The position numbers and the translations under genes are program-made. A stretch of DNA of 64,000 nucleotides, taken from positions 111,380-175,379 of the forward strand of contig NZ_QPCG01000010.1 in the NCBI RefSeq assembly GCF_003351025.1. The letters are read 5' to 3'. The notes beneath the pieces are model-generated. The model was not told where the DNA came from. It saw only the letters and a program-made list of their open reading frames with translations, and did no database searches. Positions 54,037-63,437 of this stretch are shown in pieces. The stretch comes from Mucilaginibacter endophyticus (GTDB taxonomy: Bacteria; Bacteroidota; Bacteroidia; Sphingobacteriales; Sphingobacteriaceae). The stretch's first letter is position 1. Every line of letters starts with the position of its first letter.

Positions 54037-54870
54037 ATGAAAACTATATTAATACCTGTAGATTTTTCGGACACCAATACCAACGCCATTAAATATGCAG
54101 CCGATATGGGGTGTGATATGCCGGTAAAGAAAATTATCCTCCTTAAAAGCTATTACACATCGGTATATGAACAAATCCTTCCCTCCCCAGACTATTTGCT
54201 GATAAGCCCGGATGATATTGAAAATGAACGGCAAAAAATTGAAGTTGAGCTTAAGGAGCTCATGAAAAAACTGAAAAACCGCTGCCACGAAAATATTGAG
54301 ATAGAAACAGTAGTTAGCACCGAGCCAATTATCAGGGCCATACATGATGTAGTTGATGATCAGCGTCCCGACCTGATGATTGTTGGGGGCGATATGGGGC
54401 ACGAACTAAGCATGATTGGCGAGCAGGTTATCGAAATCGCAAAAAGCAGTTCTGTAAAAGTGCTGGTTATCCCACCCAATTGTAATTATCAGAAAATAGA
54501 GCAGGCACTGGTGCCCTGTGATCTTGAAGCCGTAGCCCGGCTTGGTGTTTTACAAGGGCTTAATACCTCGCACAGCTGGCTTAACCCCAAGCTGATGCTG
54601 CTTTATGTCGACCCGAAAAACAAACACATCGGGCGCGAAGAGGAGTTTGAGGCTTCGGTAAAACAACTCGTAAATTGCTATGAGTGTAAGCTTCACTACT
54701 CGGACGATAAAAATATTGTACGGGGGATACTTAATTTTGCCAAAGAGCAATCTGTACAACTGATCATAGCTTTGCCGGGCAAACATAGCTTTTTCTATAA
54801 TTTAACCCATAGCAGTATCACGGAGGCCTTGTCAATAAACGCTACAAACCCAGTGCTGATACTCAAATAG
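54037..54870 (+). CDS. Universal stress protein, tandem UspA domains
   Basis: A 277-residue protein from the ATG at 54037 (TTG at 54028 is not preferred). Two UspA-like halves: KTILIPVDFSDTNTNAIKYAADMG..., and a second beginning near residue 150 (QALVPCDLEAVARLGVLQGL). The G-2X-G-9X-G ATP motif is not clear (IVGGDMGHELSMIGEQV is closest). It acts as a cytoplasmic stress or nucleotide-binding protein. Confidence 0.9.
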   Translation: MKTILIPVDFSDTNTNAIKYAADMGCDMPVKKIILLKSYYTSVYEQILPSPDYLLISPDDIENERQKIEVELKELMKKLKNRCHENIEIETVVSTEPIIRAIHDVVDDQRPDLMIVGGDMGHELSMIGEQVIEIAKSSSVKVLVIPPNCNYQKIEQALVPCDLEAVARLGVLQGLNTSHSWLNPKLMLLYVDPKNKHIGREEEFEASVKQLVNCYECKLHYSDDKNIVRGILNFAKEQSVQLIIALPGKHSFFYNLTHSSITEALSINATNPVLILK

Positions 54871-54957
54871 TATTTGTAAAGTTTTTATCAATGTTGTTTT
54901 TTGTTTAGGTGTAGTTGCCTTGAATTGCCAATATTTACGGCAACTAAACTGATAAAC

Positions 54958-55527
54958 ATGTATAAACTCAAAGTAATAACTTCTACCGTACGTCCGGGCC
55001 GTAAAGGGCCTGCTGTTGCGAAATGGATAACCGAGGTGGCTAACAATCATGGCTTTGAAGCCGAAATGGTTGATCTGGGCGAGCTTAACCTACCCCTGAT
55101 GAACGAGCCTGTTCACCCGGCCCTAAAACAATATGAACATGAGCACACCAAGCAGTGGAGCGCCAAAATTGAAGAAGCCGACGCTTTTATTTTTGTGACT
55201 GCCGAATATGATTACAGCTATCCCGCGCCACTTAAAAATGCCATAGAATACCTGGTACACGAATGGGCCTATAAGCCAAGCGGCATTGTAAGCTATTCTA
55301 TTGGTCCGTTTGCCGGTGTAAGGGCGGTTATGAGTTTAAAAACAGATCTGCTTTCGTTAAAGAATGTAGCCCTTGGCGAAATGGTCAATATCCCGCAATT
55401 GAATCAGTTTGTTGACGAGGATAATAATTTTACCGCGGATGAAAGACTGGATAAAAACGCTAAGATCATGCTTGACCAACTGGTGCGCTGGACTAAAGGC
55501 ATGAAAGCGATACGGGAAGATAAATAG
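54958..55527 (+). CDS. NAD(P)H-dependent FMN reductase
   Basis: A 189-residue flavoprotein of the flavodoxin-like FMN reductase family. The phosphate-binding loop is TSTVRPGRKGPAVAKW, with LPLMNEPVHP, VTAEYDYSYPAPLKNAIEYL (flavin-contacting) and FAGVRAVMSLKTDL. The ATG at 54958 gives the normal start. Roles include quinone, azo or chromate reduction. A 12-base-pair terminator follows. Confidence 0.92.
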   Translation: MYKLKVITSTVRPGRKGPAVAKWITEVANNHGFEAEMVDLGELNLPLMNEPVHPALKQYEHEHTKQWSAKIEEADAFIFVTAEYDYSYPAPLKNAIEYLVHEWAYKPSGIVSYSIGPFAGVRAVMSLKTDLLSLKNVALGEMVNIPQLNQFVDEDNNFTADERLDKNAKIMLDQLVRWTKGMKAIREDK

Positions 55528-55547
55528 CATTTGTAGTTAAGGTCTTT

Positions 55548-55584
55548 AAATCCCTTGCCATAACCGGCAGGGGATTTTTGTTTT
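55548..55584 (+). terminator. Intrinsic terminator
   Basis: AAATCCCTTGCC (55548-55559) and GGCAGGGGATTT (55566-55577) form a 12-pair stem with one T-G pair and a six-base loop. T-rich sequence follows to 55584. It ends the FMN reductase transcript. Confidence 0.85.
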
Positions 55585-55666
55585 AAATAATGAGGGGATT
55601 TTTGATGTAACATATTGACGGTAATTGTGTTAAATTTATGCTGATCATACTGTATTATTATTGGCT

Positions 55667-56512
55667 ATGGAAAATCAATTGGAAGAAATCCGTGATCAGC
55701 AAAAGCAATCATGGAATAAATTTTCGCCCGGATGGAAAAAGTGGGACGAGTTTAACATGCGTTTTTTAAAACCCATGGGCGATGCTATTATTGATAACCT
55801 TAAAATAAAAGATGGATACGATGTGTTGGACATTGCCGCCGGTACCGGCGAACCCGGCTTAACCATTGCTGCTTTAACACCTAATGGAACAGTAACGGGT
55901 ACCGACCTCGCCGAAGGCATGCTGGAAATAGCCAGGGCAAATGCCGCGGCTAAGGGAGTAAAAAATTACAAAGCTCAAATTGCGGACGTAAGCGAGTTGC
56001 CCTTTGACACCGAATCATTTAATGCCGTCAGTTGCCGCATGGGGTTCATGTTTTTTCCAGATATGCAGTTGGCTGCCAATCAAATTTACCGGGTACTAAA
56101 GCCTGGTGGCCGCTTTGCCACTGCTGTATGGGCAGGCCCCGAACAAAATAACTGGGTTACCACCATTATGAGTGTTATCCAGAAGCACGTGATATTGCCC
56201 GCCCCGGCTCCCGGAGCGCCGGGTATGTTTCGCTGTGCAAAGCCGGATGTTGTTGTCAATTTGTTAAAGCAGGCGGGTTTTAATGATATAACCCAAAGTG
56301 AAATAGCCGGACAGGTAGACTACGGAAGCTTTGACCGTTACTGGCAAATGATGCTGGAAGTTGGCGCCCCAATAGTAGCTGCCATGTCGCAAGCCGATGA
56401 GCCGACCAGGAATAAAATAAAGGAAGAGGTTGCGGCATTGTTCCAATCGCAGAATACAAGTGGAACAGCGCTGCTCAATTACGGCGCGCTTGTAATTAGT
56501 GCGCAAAAATAA
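55667..56512 (+). CDS. UbiE/COQ5-type methyltransferase
   Basis: A 281-residue class I SAM methyltransferase. Motif I is VLDIAAGTGEPGLTIA, followed by VTGTDLAEGMLEIARANAAAKGVKNY and an 'ISELPFDTESFNAVSCRMGFMFF' core. The 'IYRVLKPGGRFATAVWAGPE' element is typical of UbiE-like enzymes. The ATG at 55667 is preferred over the TTG at 55661. The substrate is unknown. Confidence 0.9.
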   Translation: MENQLEEIRDQQKQSWNKFSPGWKKWDEFNMRFLKPMGDAIIDNLKIKDGYDVLDIAAGTGEPGLTIAALTPNGTVTGTDLAEGMLEIARANAAAKGVKNYKAQIADVSELPFDTESFNAVSCRMGFMFFPDMQLAANQIYRVLKPGGRFATAVWAGPEQNNWVTTIMSVIQKHVILPAPAPGAPGMFRCAKPDVVVNLLKQAGFNDITQSEIAGQVDYGSFDRYWQMMLEVGAPIVAAMSQADEPTRNKIKEEVAALFQSQNTSGTALLNYGALVISAQK

Positions 56513-56581
56513 TCTTCAGATAACTTTGATGTAATCTGAAATTTAACATTGAGGTTAAATTAGAGATATAACTTTACGTTA

Positions 56582-56959
56582 ATGAAACCGCAATATAAAC
56601 TTAAGCTTGTCTTATTGTTTGCTACACTAATGTTTGTGGCCAAGCCTTTTGTTGGTTTCATGATCTTTAACAGGCAGCATCCTCCGGTAAAAATCAACAT
56701 CTTCCTGCTCGATAAATCATTTAGCAAAAGGATAATTCAATACCGGGATGGTAACCTGTCCATAATGACGGCCATTCAAAAAAAATTGGCACACCCCGTT
56801 GTCAGTTTACGTTTAAGGCTCTCCTGCTTTTTACTACTGTTATACCCTTTTCTTTTCGGATTTAGGAAGCGGGTTACCTACCGGCATATCAGGTTCTTAA
56901 ACCTCAGTAAAACTTTATCCCATCCTCTGTATCTGGTCAACCGGCAAATTATTGTTTAA
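56582..56959 (+). CDS. Hypothetical membrane protein
   Basis: A 125-residue protein with two hydrophobic segments (LKLVLLFATLMFVAKPFVGFMIF; LRLSCFLLLLYPFLFGF) and basic loops. No family recognised. It could be a real small membrane protein; coding composition looks reasonable. Confidence 0.5.
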   Translation: MKPQYKLKLVLLFATLMFVAKPFVGFMIFNRQHPPVKINIFLLDKSFSKRIIQYRDGNLSIMTAIQKKLAHPVVSLRLRLSCFLLLLYPFLFGFRKRVTYRHIRFLNLSKTLSHPLYLVNRQIIV

Positions 56960-57105
56960 CGGATGGCAAAGCCGTTCAGTAATTGATAACCTATCTGCGG
57001 CAACTCTATTTTAGTTGATTTTCGGTTTATTTTATCCGGCTTCCGGGCCGTGTCACCATTGTTTATCCGCGGTTTTAAGCGTGATAAACTTTCATATTTA
57101 TTAAA

Positions 57106-57798
57106 ATGCCACTTTCCTATTCATATACCAATTTTGACGATAACGATAAAGAGTTATCAAATTTTGCCAAGGCCCTGGCGCTGCCGGTAAGGGTAGCCAT
57201 TATCAGGATCATTATTGAACATAATAATGTGGTAAAGCGCGAAATGCTTTATGAGATCCCCTTTAACATCGAAACCATAAACAAACATGTGGCCGAGCTT
57301 AAAAACCTGGGCATTCTGAAAGTTTACGGGATCAAGGGCAATGTTAATTACAGTATAGACGAAAGCTTGTTCGATCAGATGGCTTATCGTTTTTCTATGT
57401 TGTTTAAAAGTGCGAGGCATCTGTTTGTACAACATATCAATACCGATTATGAGGCTGCGGAAGTTACCCCGGCGGTTAACATCCGCAATTCAATGCCCAC
57501 TTTAAGCCATTTTGGCCTTTTCATTAGCCAGCAACGAAATTTACTTAACATAACACAGCCGGCACTGGCCGAAAAGCTCGGTTTAGAAACAGAAAATTTA
57601 AACCAGGTAGAACGGGGCGAGGTTGCTTTCAATCCCGAAAAACTGATGCTGCTTGCCAACGTGTTTGGTATTACGCCTACGGTTTTGAAGCGTGAATATT
57701 ATAGCTACCGTATTGCCGAGCTTGTTGACGAAAGTGGTTGTAATGAGTCGTTACTGGATAGTGCCAAAGAAAAAATCCATCAAATGCACGCCTCCTGA
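57106..57798 (+). CDS. Regulator with ArsR-like winged helix plus XRE domain
   Basis: A 230-residue regulator with two DNA-binding parts. Residues about 15-95 resemble an ArsR-type winged helix (LALPVRVAIIRIIIEHNNVVKREML; TINKHVAELKNLGILKVYGIKG). Residues about 140-200 form an XRE helix-turn-helix (SQQRNLLNITQPALAEKLGLETENLNQVERGEVAFNPEKLM). Such a double layout is uncommon. Targets are unknown. The start is the ATG at 57106. Confidence 0.8.
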   Translation: MPLSYSYTNFDDNDKELSNFAKALALPVRVAIIRIIIEHNNVVKREMLYEIPFNIETINKHVAELKNLGILKVYGIKGNVNYSIDESLFDQMAYRFSMLFKSARHLFVQHINTDYEAAEVTPAVNIRNSMPTLSHFGLFISQQRNLLNITQPALAEKLGLETENLNQVERGEVAFNPEKLMLLANVFGITPTVLKREYYSYRIAELVDESGCNESLLDSAKEKIHQMHAS

Positions 57799-57905
57799 GC
57801 TTTTTGATTTACAGTGATTTAATATTGAGGTTAAGGCCCGATAAAACCTTTCTGCGTATATTTAGTTAAGTATCAACTATAAAATGGCATACTTAATTTA
57901 AACGC

Positions 57906-59393
57906 ATGGAAAATTTTACAATGCTGCAATTTTTTGAATGGTATTACCCCGCCGGAGGCAGATTGTGGAATCAGTTAAAAAATGACGCGGAAAATCTAAA
58001 GAAAAAAGGGATCGACTCGGTTTGGTTGCCACCGGCTTACAAAGCAGCAAGCGGTGGCTATTCGGCCGGGTATGATGTTTATGATATTTATGACCTTGGT
58101 GAGTTTGATCAAAAAGGTACCATACCCACAAAATACGGCACCAAGCAGGAATACCTTGACGCTATTGCTGCCGCGCAAAAAGCCCAATTAAAGGTTTATG
58201 TTGATGTGGTGCTAAATCACATGGGCGGGGCCGACGAAATTGAAAAAGTGAACGCCCGCAAGGTTGACCCGGCTAACCGTAACGAATTTATAAGCGATGT
58301 TTACGAGATAGGGGCGTATACCAAATTCACCTTTCCTGGCCGTAAAGGCAAATACTCCAAATTTATATGGGACTGGCAGTGCTTTTCTGGTATCGACTAT
58401 GATGCCTATAAAAAGGAAACCGCCATATTCAGTATTCAAAACCAATATGGCGAAGGCTGGGAGGATGTGCTTGACGATGAAAATGGTAACTACGATTACC
58501 TCATGCTTTCAGATATTGACACCCGCAACCCAAGTGTGAGGCAGGAGCTGAAAAACTGGGGCAAGTGGTATTTTGAAACCGCGAAGTTCAATGGCTTCCG
58601 GCTCGATGCTATTAAACATATGGATCATGGCTTTTATAACGAATGGCTTGATTATATGCGCAATGAGTTTAAGCATGAGTTTTTTACCGTTGGCGAGTAC
58701 TGGGCTTTTGATTTGCCCAAACTGTTAAAATATATTGAGGCAACAGAAGGGCGTATGTCGCTTTTTGACGCGCCATTGCATGATAATATTCATCAAGCTT
58801 CAAAAGCAGGTAAAGATTATGATCTCACCACAATTTTTGATAATACCCTGGTAAGTGCCAATCCCGAGCGTGCCGTTACACTGGTTGAAAATCATGACAC
58901 CCAGCCGCTGCAGTCGTTGGAGCAGCCGGTTGACGCCTGGTTTAAACCGCTTGCCTATGCGCTGATTTTGCTGCGCGAAGCCGGTTATCCCTGTGTTTTT
59001 TACGCCGATATGTACGGCTCAAAATATACCGATAAAGGCGGGGATGGAAAGGAATATAGCATTGAGCTGCCAATAGTTGCTGAACTGGAAACCTTACTTT
59101 ATGTAAGGAAAAACCTTGCCTACGGTACCCAGCGCGATTATTTTGACCACCCTAATTGTATAGGCTGGACCCGCGAGGGCGATACAGACCATGAAGATTC
59201 CGGATGTGCAGTTGTACTATCAAACAGCGAGGATGGCTTTAAAGAAATGGAGATTGGGGCCGGGCACGCGGGCAAAATATTTGTTGACTATCTGAACAAG
59301 CACGATGGTGAAGAAGTAATTATTACTGCTGATGGCTGGGCCGAGTTTAAAGTTAAAGCGGGAACGGTATCGGTGTGGGGAATTAAAAAGTAA
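57906..59393 (+). CDS. Cytoplasmic alpha-amylase (GH13)
   Basis: A 495-residue glycoside hydrolase family 13 enzyme, without a signal peptide, hydrolysing alpha-1,4-glucans. The catalytic residues are visible: nucleophile D234 in GFRLDAIKH, acid/base E264 in TVGEYW, and stabiliser D331 in ENHDTQ. The VYVDVVLNHMGG strand and the QFFEWYYP start match the GH13_5 cytoplasmic subgroup. It likely acts on intracellular maltodextrin. A hairpin (59404-59438) follows. Confidence 0.95.
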   Translation: MENFTMLQFFEWYYPAGGRLWNQLKNDAENLKKKGIDSVWLPPAYKAASGGYSAGYDVYDIYDLGEFDQKGTIPTKYGTKQEYLDAIAAAQKAQLKVYVDVVLNHMGGADEIEKVNARKVDPANRNEFISDVYEIGAYTKFTFPGRKGKYSKFIWDWQCFSGIDYDAYKKETAIFSIQNQYGEGWEDVLDDENGNYDYLMLSDIDTRNPSVRQELKNWGKWYFETAKFNGFRLDAIKHMDHGFYNEWLDYMRNEFKHEFFTVGEYWAFDLPKLLKYIEATEGRMSLFDAPLHDNIHQASKAGKDYDLTTIFDNTLVSANPERAVTLVENHDTQPLQSLEQPVDAWFKPLAYALILLREAGYPCVFYADMYGSKYTDKGGDGKEYSIELPIVAELETLLYVRKNLAYGTQRDYFDHPNCIGWTREGDTDHEDSGCAVVLSNSEDGFKEMEIGAGHAGKIFVDYLNKHDGEEVIITADGWAEFKVKAGTVSVWGIKK

Positions 59394-59403
59394 TTTATAT
59401 TAA

Positions 59404-59438
59404 ACGGGGTTAACATTTTATACATTTGTTAACCCCGT
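59404..59438. terminator. 11-base-pair hairpin after alpha-amylase
   Basis: ACGGGGTTAAC (59404-59414) pairs with GTTAACCCCGT (59428-59438). It lies between the amylase stop and the next ATG at 59452 and may act as terminator or attenuator. Confidence 0.65.
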
Positions 59439-59451
59439 AATAAATACAGCT

Positions 59452-59751
59452 ATGAAATACGAAGAAATTCCCCTGGTAAATAATGAGGCCATCCATAATT
59501 TTGAACTGCATGTTGAAGGCCACCGCGCTTTTATCGATTACAAGCAAAAGGATGATAAAATTTACCTGATCCATACCGAAGTACCGGTTGAACTGGAAGG
59601 TAAAGGTGTGGCGTCGGCTATAGTCGAAAAAGCATTCAACTATATCGAAGAACATAACCTGAAGCTTGTGCCGCTTTGTGTTTACGTGGCATCATATCTT
59701 AAGCGTCACCCGGAGTGGACACGAATATTGGCTATAGCTCCGGGTCATTAA
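59452..59751 (+). CDS. GNAT N-acetyltransferase-like (YjdJ type)
   Basis: A 99-residue small acetyltransferase-like protein. The segment IYLIHTEVPVELEGKGVASAIVEKAFNYIEEHNLKLVPLCVYV is the GNAT acetyl-CoA-binding core (Gly-Lys-Gly turn). It has DUF-level homologues called YjdJ. The substrate is unknown. It precedes the epimerase gene by three bases, so they are in one operon. Confidence 0.85.
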   Translation: MKYEEIPLVNNEAIHNFELHVEGHRAFIDYKQKDDKIYLIHTEVPVELEGKGVASAIVEKAFNYIEEHNLKLVPLCVYVASYLKRHPEWTRILAIAPGH

Positions 59752-59754
59752 AAA

Positions 59755-60609
59755 ATGCGTGTTTTAGTTACAGGTTCATCGGGCAGGTTAGGGGCTGTTA
59801 CGGTTAAACATTTATGCTCGCATGGGCATGATGTTACCGGTATTGATGTGATCCCGGCTGAAACAACTGATGAGCAGATCGATATCCTGAACAAAGAGGC
59901 CGTTTTAGCCATCACCAAAAACATTGATGCAATTGTTCATACTGCCGCCATCCATGGTAAACATTATGAATTGAACTATCCCCGCGAGGCATTTATCGAT
60001 GTAAATATTTATGGCACGCTTAATTTACTCAATGCGTGTATAGCCAATGGCGTATCAAAATTGATGTACACCAGTACAACGTCTATTTATGGCGATGCGA
60101 TGGTTGATGACAGTCGGGCTGTTTGGGTTGATGAAGAGCTAATGATTAAACCCCGTGATATCTATGATATCACCAAACAAACTGCCGAACAGCTTTGTAA
60201 AGATTTTTTTTATCGCGAAGGATTGCAAACATCAGTTTACCGGGTTGGTCGTTTCCTGCCAGAGGCTGATAATCTTAAATTAAATCATCGCCTTTACCGC
60301 GGGCTGGATGAACGTGACGGCGCCGAAGGTTTACGATTGGCTTTGGAGAAAACTTTTCCGGAATTTGAGATCTTTAATATCACCAGCAGTTCACCTTTTA
60401 AAAAAGATGAACTGGTTCAGCTCAAGCAAAACCCTGCCGAAGTAGTAAAAAAACACTATCCGGATGCTGAAGCTATTTATAAAGCAAAAGGCTGGGAGTT
60501 CCCGAAAAGTATAGACAGGGTTTATGTAAGCGAAAAGGCTAAGCTATACTTTGGCTACGAGCCGAAGTTTACATTTGATTATTTGTTGAATAATCTGAAC
60601 ATAGACTGA
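59755..60609 (+). CDS. NAD-dependent epimerase/dehydratase
   Basis: A 284-residue extended-SDR enzyme acting on nucleotide sugars or similar. The Rossmann motif GSSGRLG is near residue 7, the SDR catalytic part TSTTSIYGD and Tyr-x3-Lys (YDITK) are present. The start ATG at 59755 lies 3 bases after the GNAT gene. Substrate unknown. A perfect palindrome terminator follows. Confidence 0.9.
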   Translation: MRVLVTGSSGRLGAVTVKHLCSHGHDVTGIDVIPAETTDEQIDILNKEAVLAITKNIDAIVHTAAIHGKHYELNYPREAFIDVNIYGTLNLLNACIANGVSKLMYTSTTSIYGDAMVDDSRAVWVDEELMIKPRDIYDITKQTAEQLCKDFFYREGLQTSVYRVGRFLPEADNLKLNHRLYRGLDERDGAEGLRLALEKTFPEFEIFNITSSSPFKKDELVQLKQNPAEVVKKHYPDAEAIYKAKGWEFPKSIDRVYVSEKAKLYFGYEPKFTFDYLLNNLNID

Positions 60610-60641
60610 GATTTACGAAGTTTTTAAAACTTCGTAAATCT
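60609..60641. terminator. Palindromic bidirectional terminator
   Basis: AGATTTACGAAGTTTT (60609-60624) and AAAACTTCGTAAATCT (60626-60641) form a perfect 16-pair stem around one T. It lies between the convergent epimerase and SDR genes. Confidence 0.8.
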
Positions 60642-60699
60642 GGTTTTTGGAATTTTCCAACCACTCACCTAATCAACCCAATCAACCATTCACCAAACC

Positions 60700-61467
60700 C
60701 TAATAAGGCGAAGTACTAACCGCCGTCCATCCGCCATCAACAACCAGGTTTTGCCCGGTAATGTGCTTTGCACCGGGAGATACTAAAAACAATACGGCAT
60801 TTGCCACATCTTCAACCGTAGCCGCGCGCCCCATTGGTGTGATGCGGGCCCAGGTTTTTTGATACCCGGCGTCTTCCAGGGTGCGCTCGGTTAGTGTAGC
60901 GCCGGGGGCAACGGTGTTTACGGTAATTTGATGTTGCGACAGTTCAACAACCAAACTTTTGGCCAGCATTTCTAAAGCCGCTTTGGTCATGCCATAAGCC
61001 GCAAGGTCCTGATGGGCCTGGTGCCCCGTAACCGACGACATGAACAGGATGCTTCCCCCGCTTTTTTGTTTTACAATTTGCCTGGCTGCCCTTTGTGCCA
61101 AAAAGAAACTGCCCTGCAGGTTAAGGTTCATGACACTTTGCAGGGATTGGGCCGGATAATTCAAAAAATCCCCAAACAAAGTGATGCCCGCATTGGCAAT
61201 AGCAATAGTAAGCTTACCGTAACGTTGCACGGCTTCATCAACCATTTGCTGTATAAAATCAATATCCGAAGCATCGCCCGCCATTGGGTAGCAATTACCA
61301 CCCATGCTGTTTATAGCATCTGCCGCCTGGGTTGCCAGTTCTTCACTTAAATCGTTCAGTAACACGGCAGCGCCGGCGGTACTTAGTTGTTTCGCTATTT
61401 CAAAACCTATCCCTTGTCCTGCGCCTGTTACTATGGCTACCTGCCCGCTAAATTTATCAGTTATCAT
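60700..61467 (-). CDS. Short-chain dehydrogenase/reductase, probably sugar dehydrogenase
   Basis: A 255-residue classical SDR. The cofactor motif TGAGQGIG is at residues 14-21 and NAG at about 92-94. The catalytic residues are Ser144 (MSSVTG), Tyr158 and Lys162 (YGMTK). It resembles glucose 1-dehydrogenase-type enzymes. Its minus-strand neighbour is an IlvD/Edd dehydratase, so it may oxidise a sugar to a lactone that the dehydratase later uses as an acid. That pathway is an inference. Confidence 0.9.
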   Translation of the reverse strand: MITDKFSGQVAIVTGAGQGIGFEIAKQLSTAGAAVLLNDLSEELATQAADAINSMGGNCYPMAGDASDIDFIQQMVDEAVQRYGKLTIAIANAGITLFGDFLNYPAQSLQSVMNLNLQGSFFLAQRAARQIVKQKSGGSILFMSSVTGHQAHQDLAAYGMTKAALEMLAKSLVVELSQHQITVNTVAPGATLTERTLEDAGYQKTWARITPMGRAATVEDVANAVLFLVSPGAKHITGQNLVVDGGWTAVSTSPY

Positions 61468-61545
61468 TTTTTAGGTTGATGGTTGGTTAACTTATTATTG
61501 GCTGTCATGCTTCGGTAAGGCTACCCGTCACATAATCAAAAAATG

Positions 61546-61621
61546 GGTGTCATGCTGAGCCAGTCGAAGCATAGCGGGTAAGGCCTCTGCACGCGTCATT
61601 CGACAGGCTCAGGATGACAGC
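61546..61621. repeat. Short inverted repeat (GTCATGCTGAGCC type)
   Basis: GTCATGCTGAGCCAGTCGAAG-type sequence near 61548 and CATTCGACAGGCTCAGGATGAC-type sequence near 61600 are inverted copies. This resembles a dispersed intergenic palindrome of Bacteroidota genomes. A related piece (CTGTCATGCTTCGG) lies near 61500. Confidence 0.65.
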
Positions 61622-61721
61622 CCCTCGACACCTAATGTTATCCGTCCTTTACAGATCCCAATTTTCTCTCATTCAGACTGACAGACCCTCGCTCAAAGCT
61701 TATTTGTTATTTTATAATTTA

Positions 61722-63437
61722 TTAATGCGAATCCCTCAAAACCTCACTGCCCGAACTTCCCTTTAAAAAATCCAGATCGGCACCAAGGTGCGCCTGCTCT
61801 ACATGGGTTTGGTATAAATGAGTGTATCCGCGTTTGCTGATATTGTTATTTAATACCAGTTTCGATTTTCTTTCGGCAATTTCCTCGTCGCTTACTTCAA
61901 GGTGCAAAGTTCCAGCCGGTACATCAAGTTTAATTATGTCGCCATCCTGTACCACGGCCAATGTACCGCCAATTGCAGCCTCGGGCGATACATGCAATAC
62001 CACGGTGCCAAAACCGGTGCCGCTCATCCGTCCATCCGAAATGCGTACCATATCAGTAATGCCCTGATCGGCCAGTTTTTTAGGGATAAGCATATTGCCA
62101 ACTTCCGGCATGCCTGGATAGCCTTTTGGTCCGGCATTTTTTAATACCAGTACACTGTCTTTATCCACATCCAAAACCGGATCATTGATCCGATGGTTAA
62201 AATCCTCTATATTTTCAAATACAACCGCCTTGCCGGTATGCTGCATTAAAGCGGTACTCGCTGCCGATGGTTTAATCACCGCCCCGTTTTGGCAAAGGTT
62301 GCCTTTGAGTACAGTTATGCCTGCTGTTGGGTTAAAAGGATTATCAACCGGAGCTATGAGATCGCGATTAAAACATTCGCTGTTTTTATAATTTCGTGAT
62401 ATCGGATGTCCGCTTACCGTTATCGCATCGCTGTTAAGCTGTTCATGTAGTTCTTTCATCAGTGCCGGCAAACCTCCGGCATAATAAAAATCCTCCATAA
62501 AGTATTTGCCCGATGGTTGCAGATTAGCCAGTAATGGTATTTTACGGGCGGAGGTGTTGAAATCATCCATATTTAAATCAATACCAATACGGCCCGCTAT
62601 GGCCAGCAGGTGAATAATAAAATTGGTAGAACCACCTATAGCCGCATTAACGGTAATGGCATTTTCAAAAGCTTGCCGGGTAAGGATATCTGAAGGTTTC
62701 AGATCTTCCCGCACCATATCAACAATGCGGTTGCCGGATAAATGCGCCAAAACTTTTCGCCTGGAATCAGCCGCAGGGATGGCCGCGTTCTCTGCCAGTG
62801 AAAGCCCCAGCGATTCCACCATACAGGCCATGGTTGATGCAGTACCCATTACCGCGCAATGCCCCTGGCTCCGGGCCATGCAGGCTTCGGCGGTGTAAAG
62901 GTCCTCGTCGTTCATTTGCCCGGTTTGATGATCGGCAAAAAAGCGCCAGATATCTGACGTGCCTATATCCCTGCCCCGGTATTTACCGGTTAGCATAGCA
63001 CCGCCCGAAACAACAATAGTAGGAATATTAACACTGCAGGCACCCATCACCAATGCAGGAGTGGTTTTATCACAGCCGCAAAGTAACACTACGCCATCCA
63101 GCGGATTGGCGCGAATGCTTTCCTCCACATCCATACTTACCAGGTTTCGGTAAAGCATGGCAGTAGGCTTAACCAAAGTTTCGCCCAGCGACATTACCGG
63201 AAACTCAACCGGGTAACCGCCGGCTTCATAGATGCCATTTTTTATAGATTGTGCCAATTCCCGGAAATGAGCATTGCAGGGCGTAAGTTCCGACCATGTG
63301 TTGCAAATGCCTATCACGGGTTTCCCTTGCAACTGATGTGCGGGAATGCCCTGGTTTTTCATCCATGCACGATATATAAAACCATCCTTGCCCTTTTTAC
63401 CAAACCATTGCCTGCTCCGTAGCGGTTTATCCTCCAT
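61722..63437 (-). CDS. IlvD/Edd-family sugar-acid dehydratase
   Basis: A 571-residue iron-sulphur dehydratase. Cys54 (CNTWSELTPCN), Cys122 (LCGCDKTTP) and Cys194 (QGHCAVMG) correspond to the cluster ligands. Length and sequence (IYRAWMKNQGIP; NYKNSECFNRDLIAPVDNPFNP) fit pentonate/arabinonate dehydratases better than the amino-acid IlvD. With the neighbouring SDR it suggests an oxidative sugar pathway. The start ATG is at 63437. Confidence 0.9.
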   Translation of the reverse strand: MEDKPLRSRQWFGKKGKDGFIYRAWMKNQGIPAHQLQGKPVIGICNTWSELTPCNAHFRELAQSIKNGIYEAGGYPVEFPVMSLGETLVKPTAMLYRNLVSMDVEESIRANPLDGVVLLCGCDKTTPALVMGACSVNIPTIVVSGGAMLTGKYRGRDIGTSDIWRFFADHQTGQMNDEDLYTAEACMARSQGHCAVMGTASTMACMVESLGLSLAENAAIPAADSRRKVLAHLSGNRIVDMVREDLKPSDILTRQAFENAITVNAAIGGSTNFIIHLLAIAGRIGIDLNMDDFNTSARKIPLLANLQPSGKYFMEDFYYAGGLPALMKELHEQLNSDAITVSGHPISRNYKNSECFNRDLIAPVDNPFNPTAGITVLKGNLCQNGAVIKPSAASTALMQHTGKAVVFENIEDFNHRINDPVLDVDKDSVLVLKNAGPKGYPGMPEVGNMLIPKKLADQGITDMVRISDGRMSGTGFGTVVLHVSPEAAIGGTLAVVQDGDIIKLDVPAGTLHLEVSDEEIAERKSKLVLNNNISKRGYTHLYQTHVEQAHLGADLDFLKGSSGSEVLRDSH

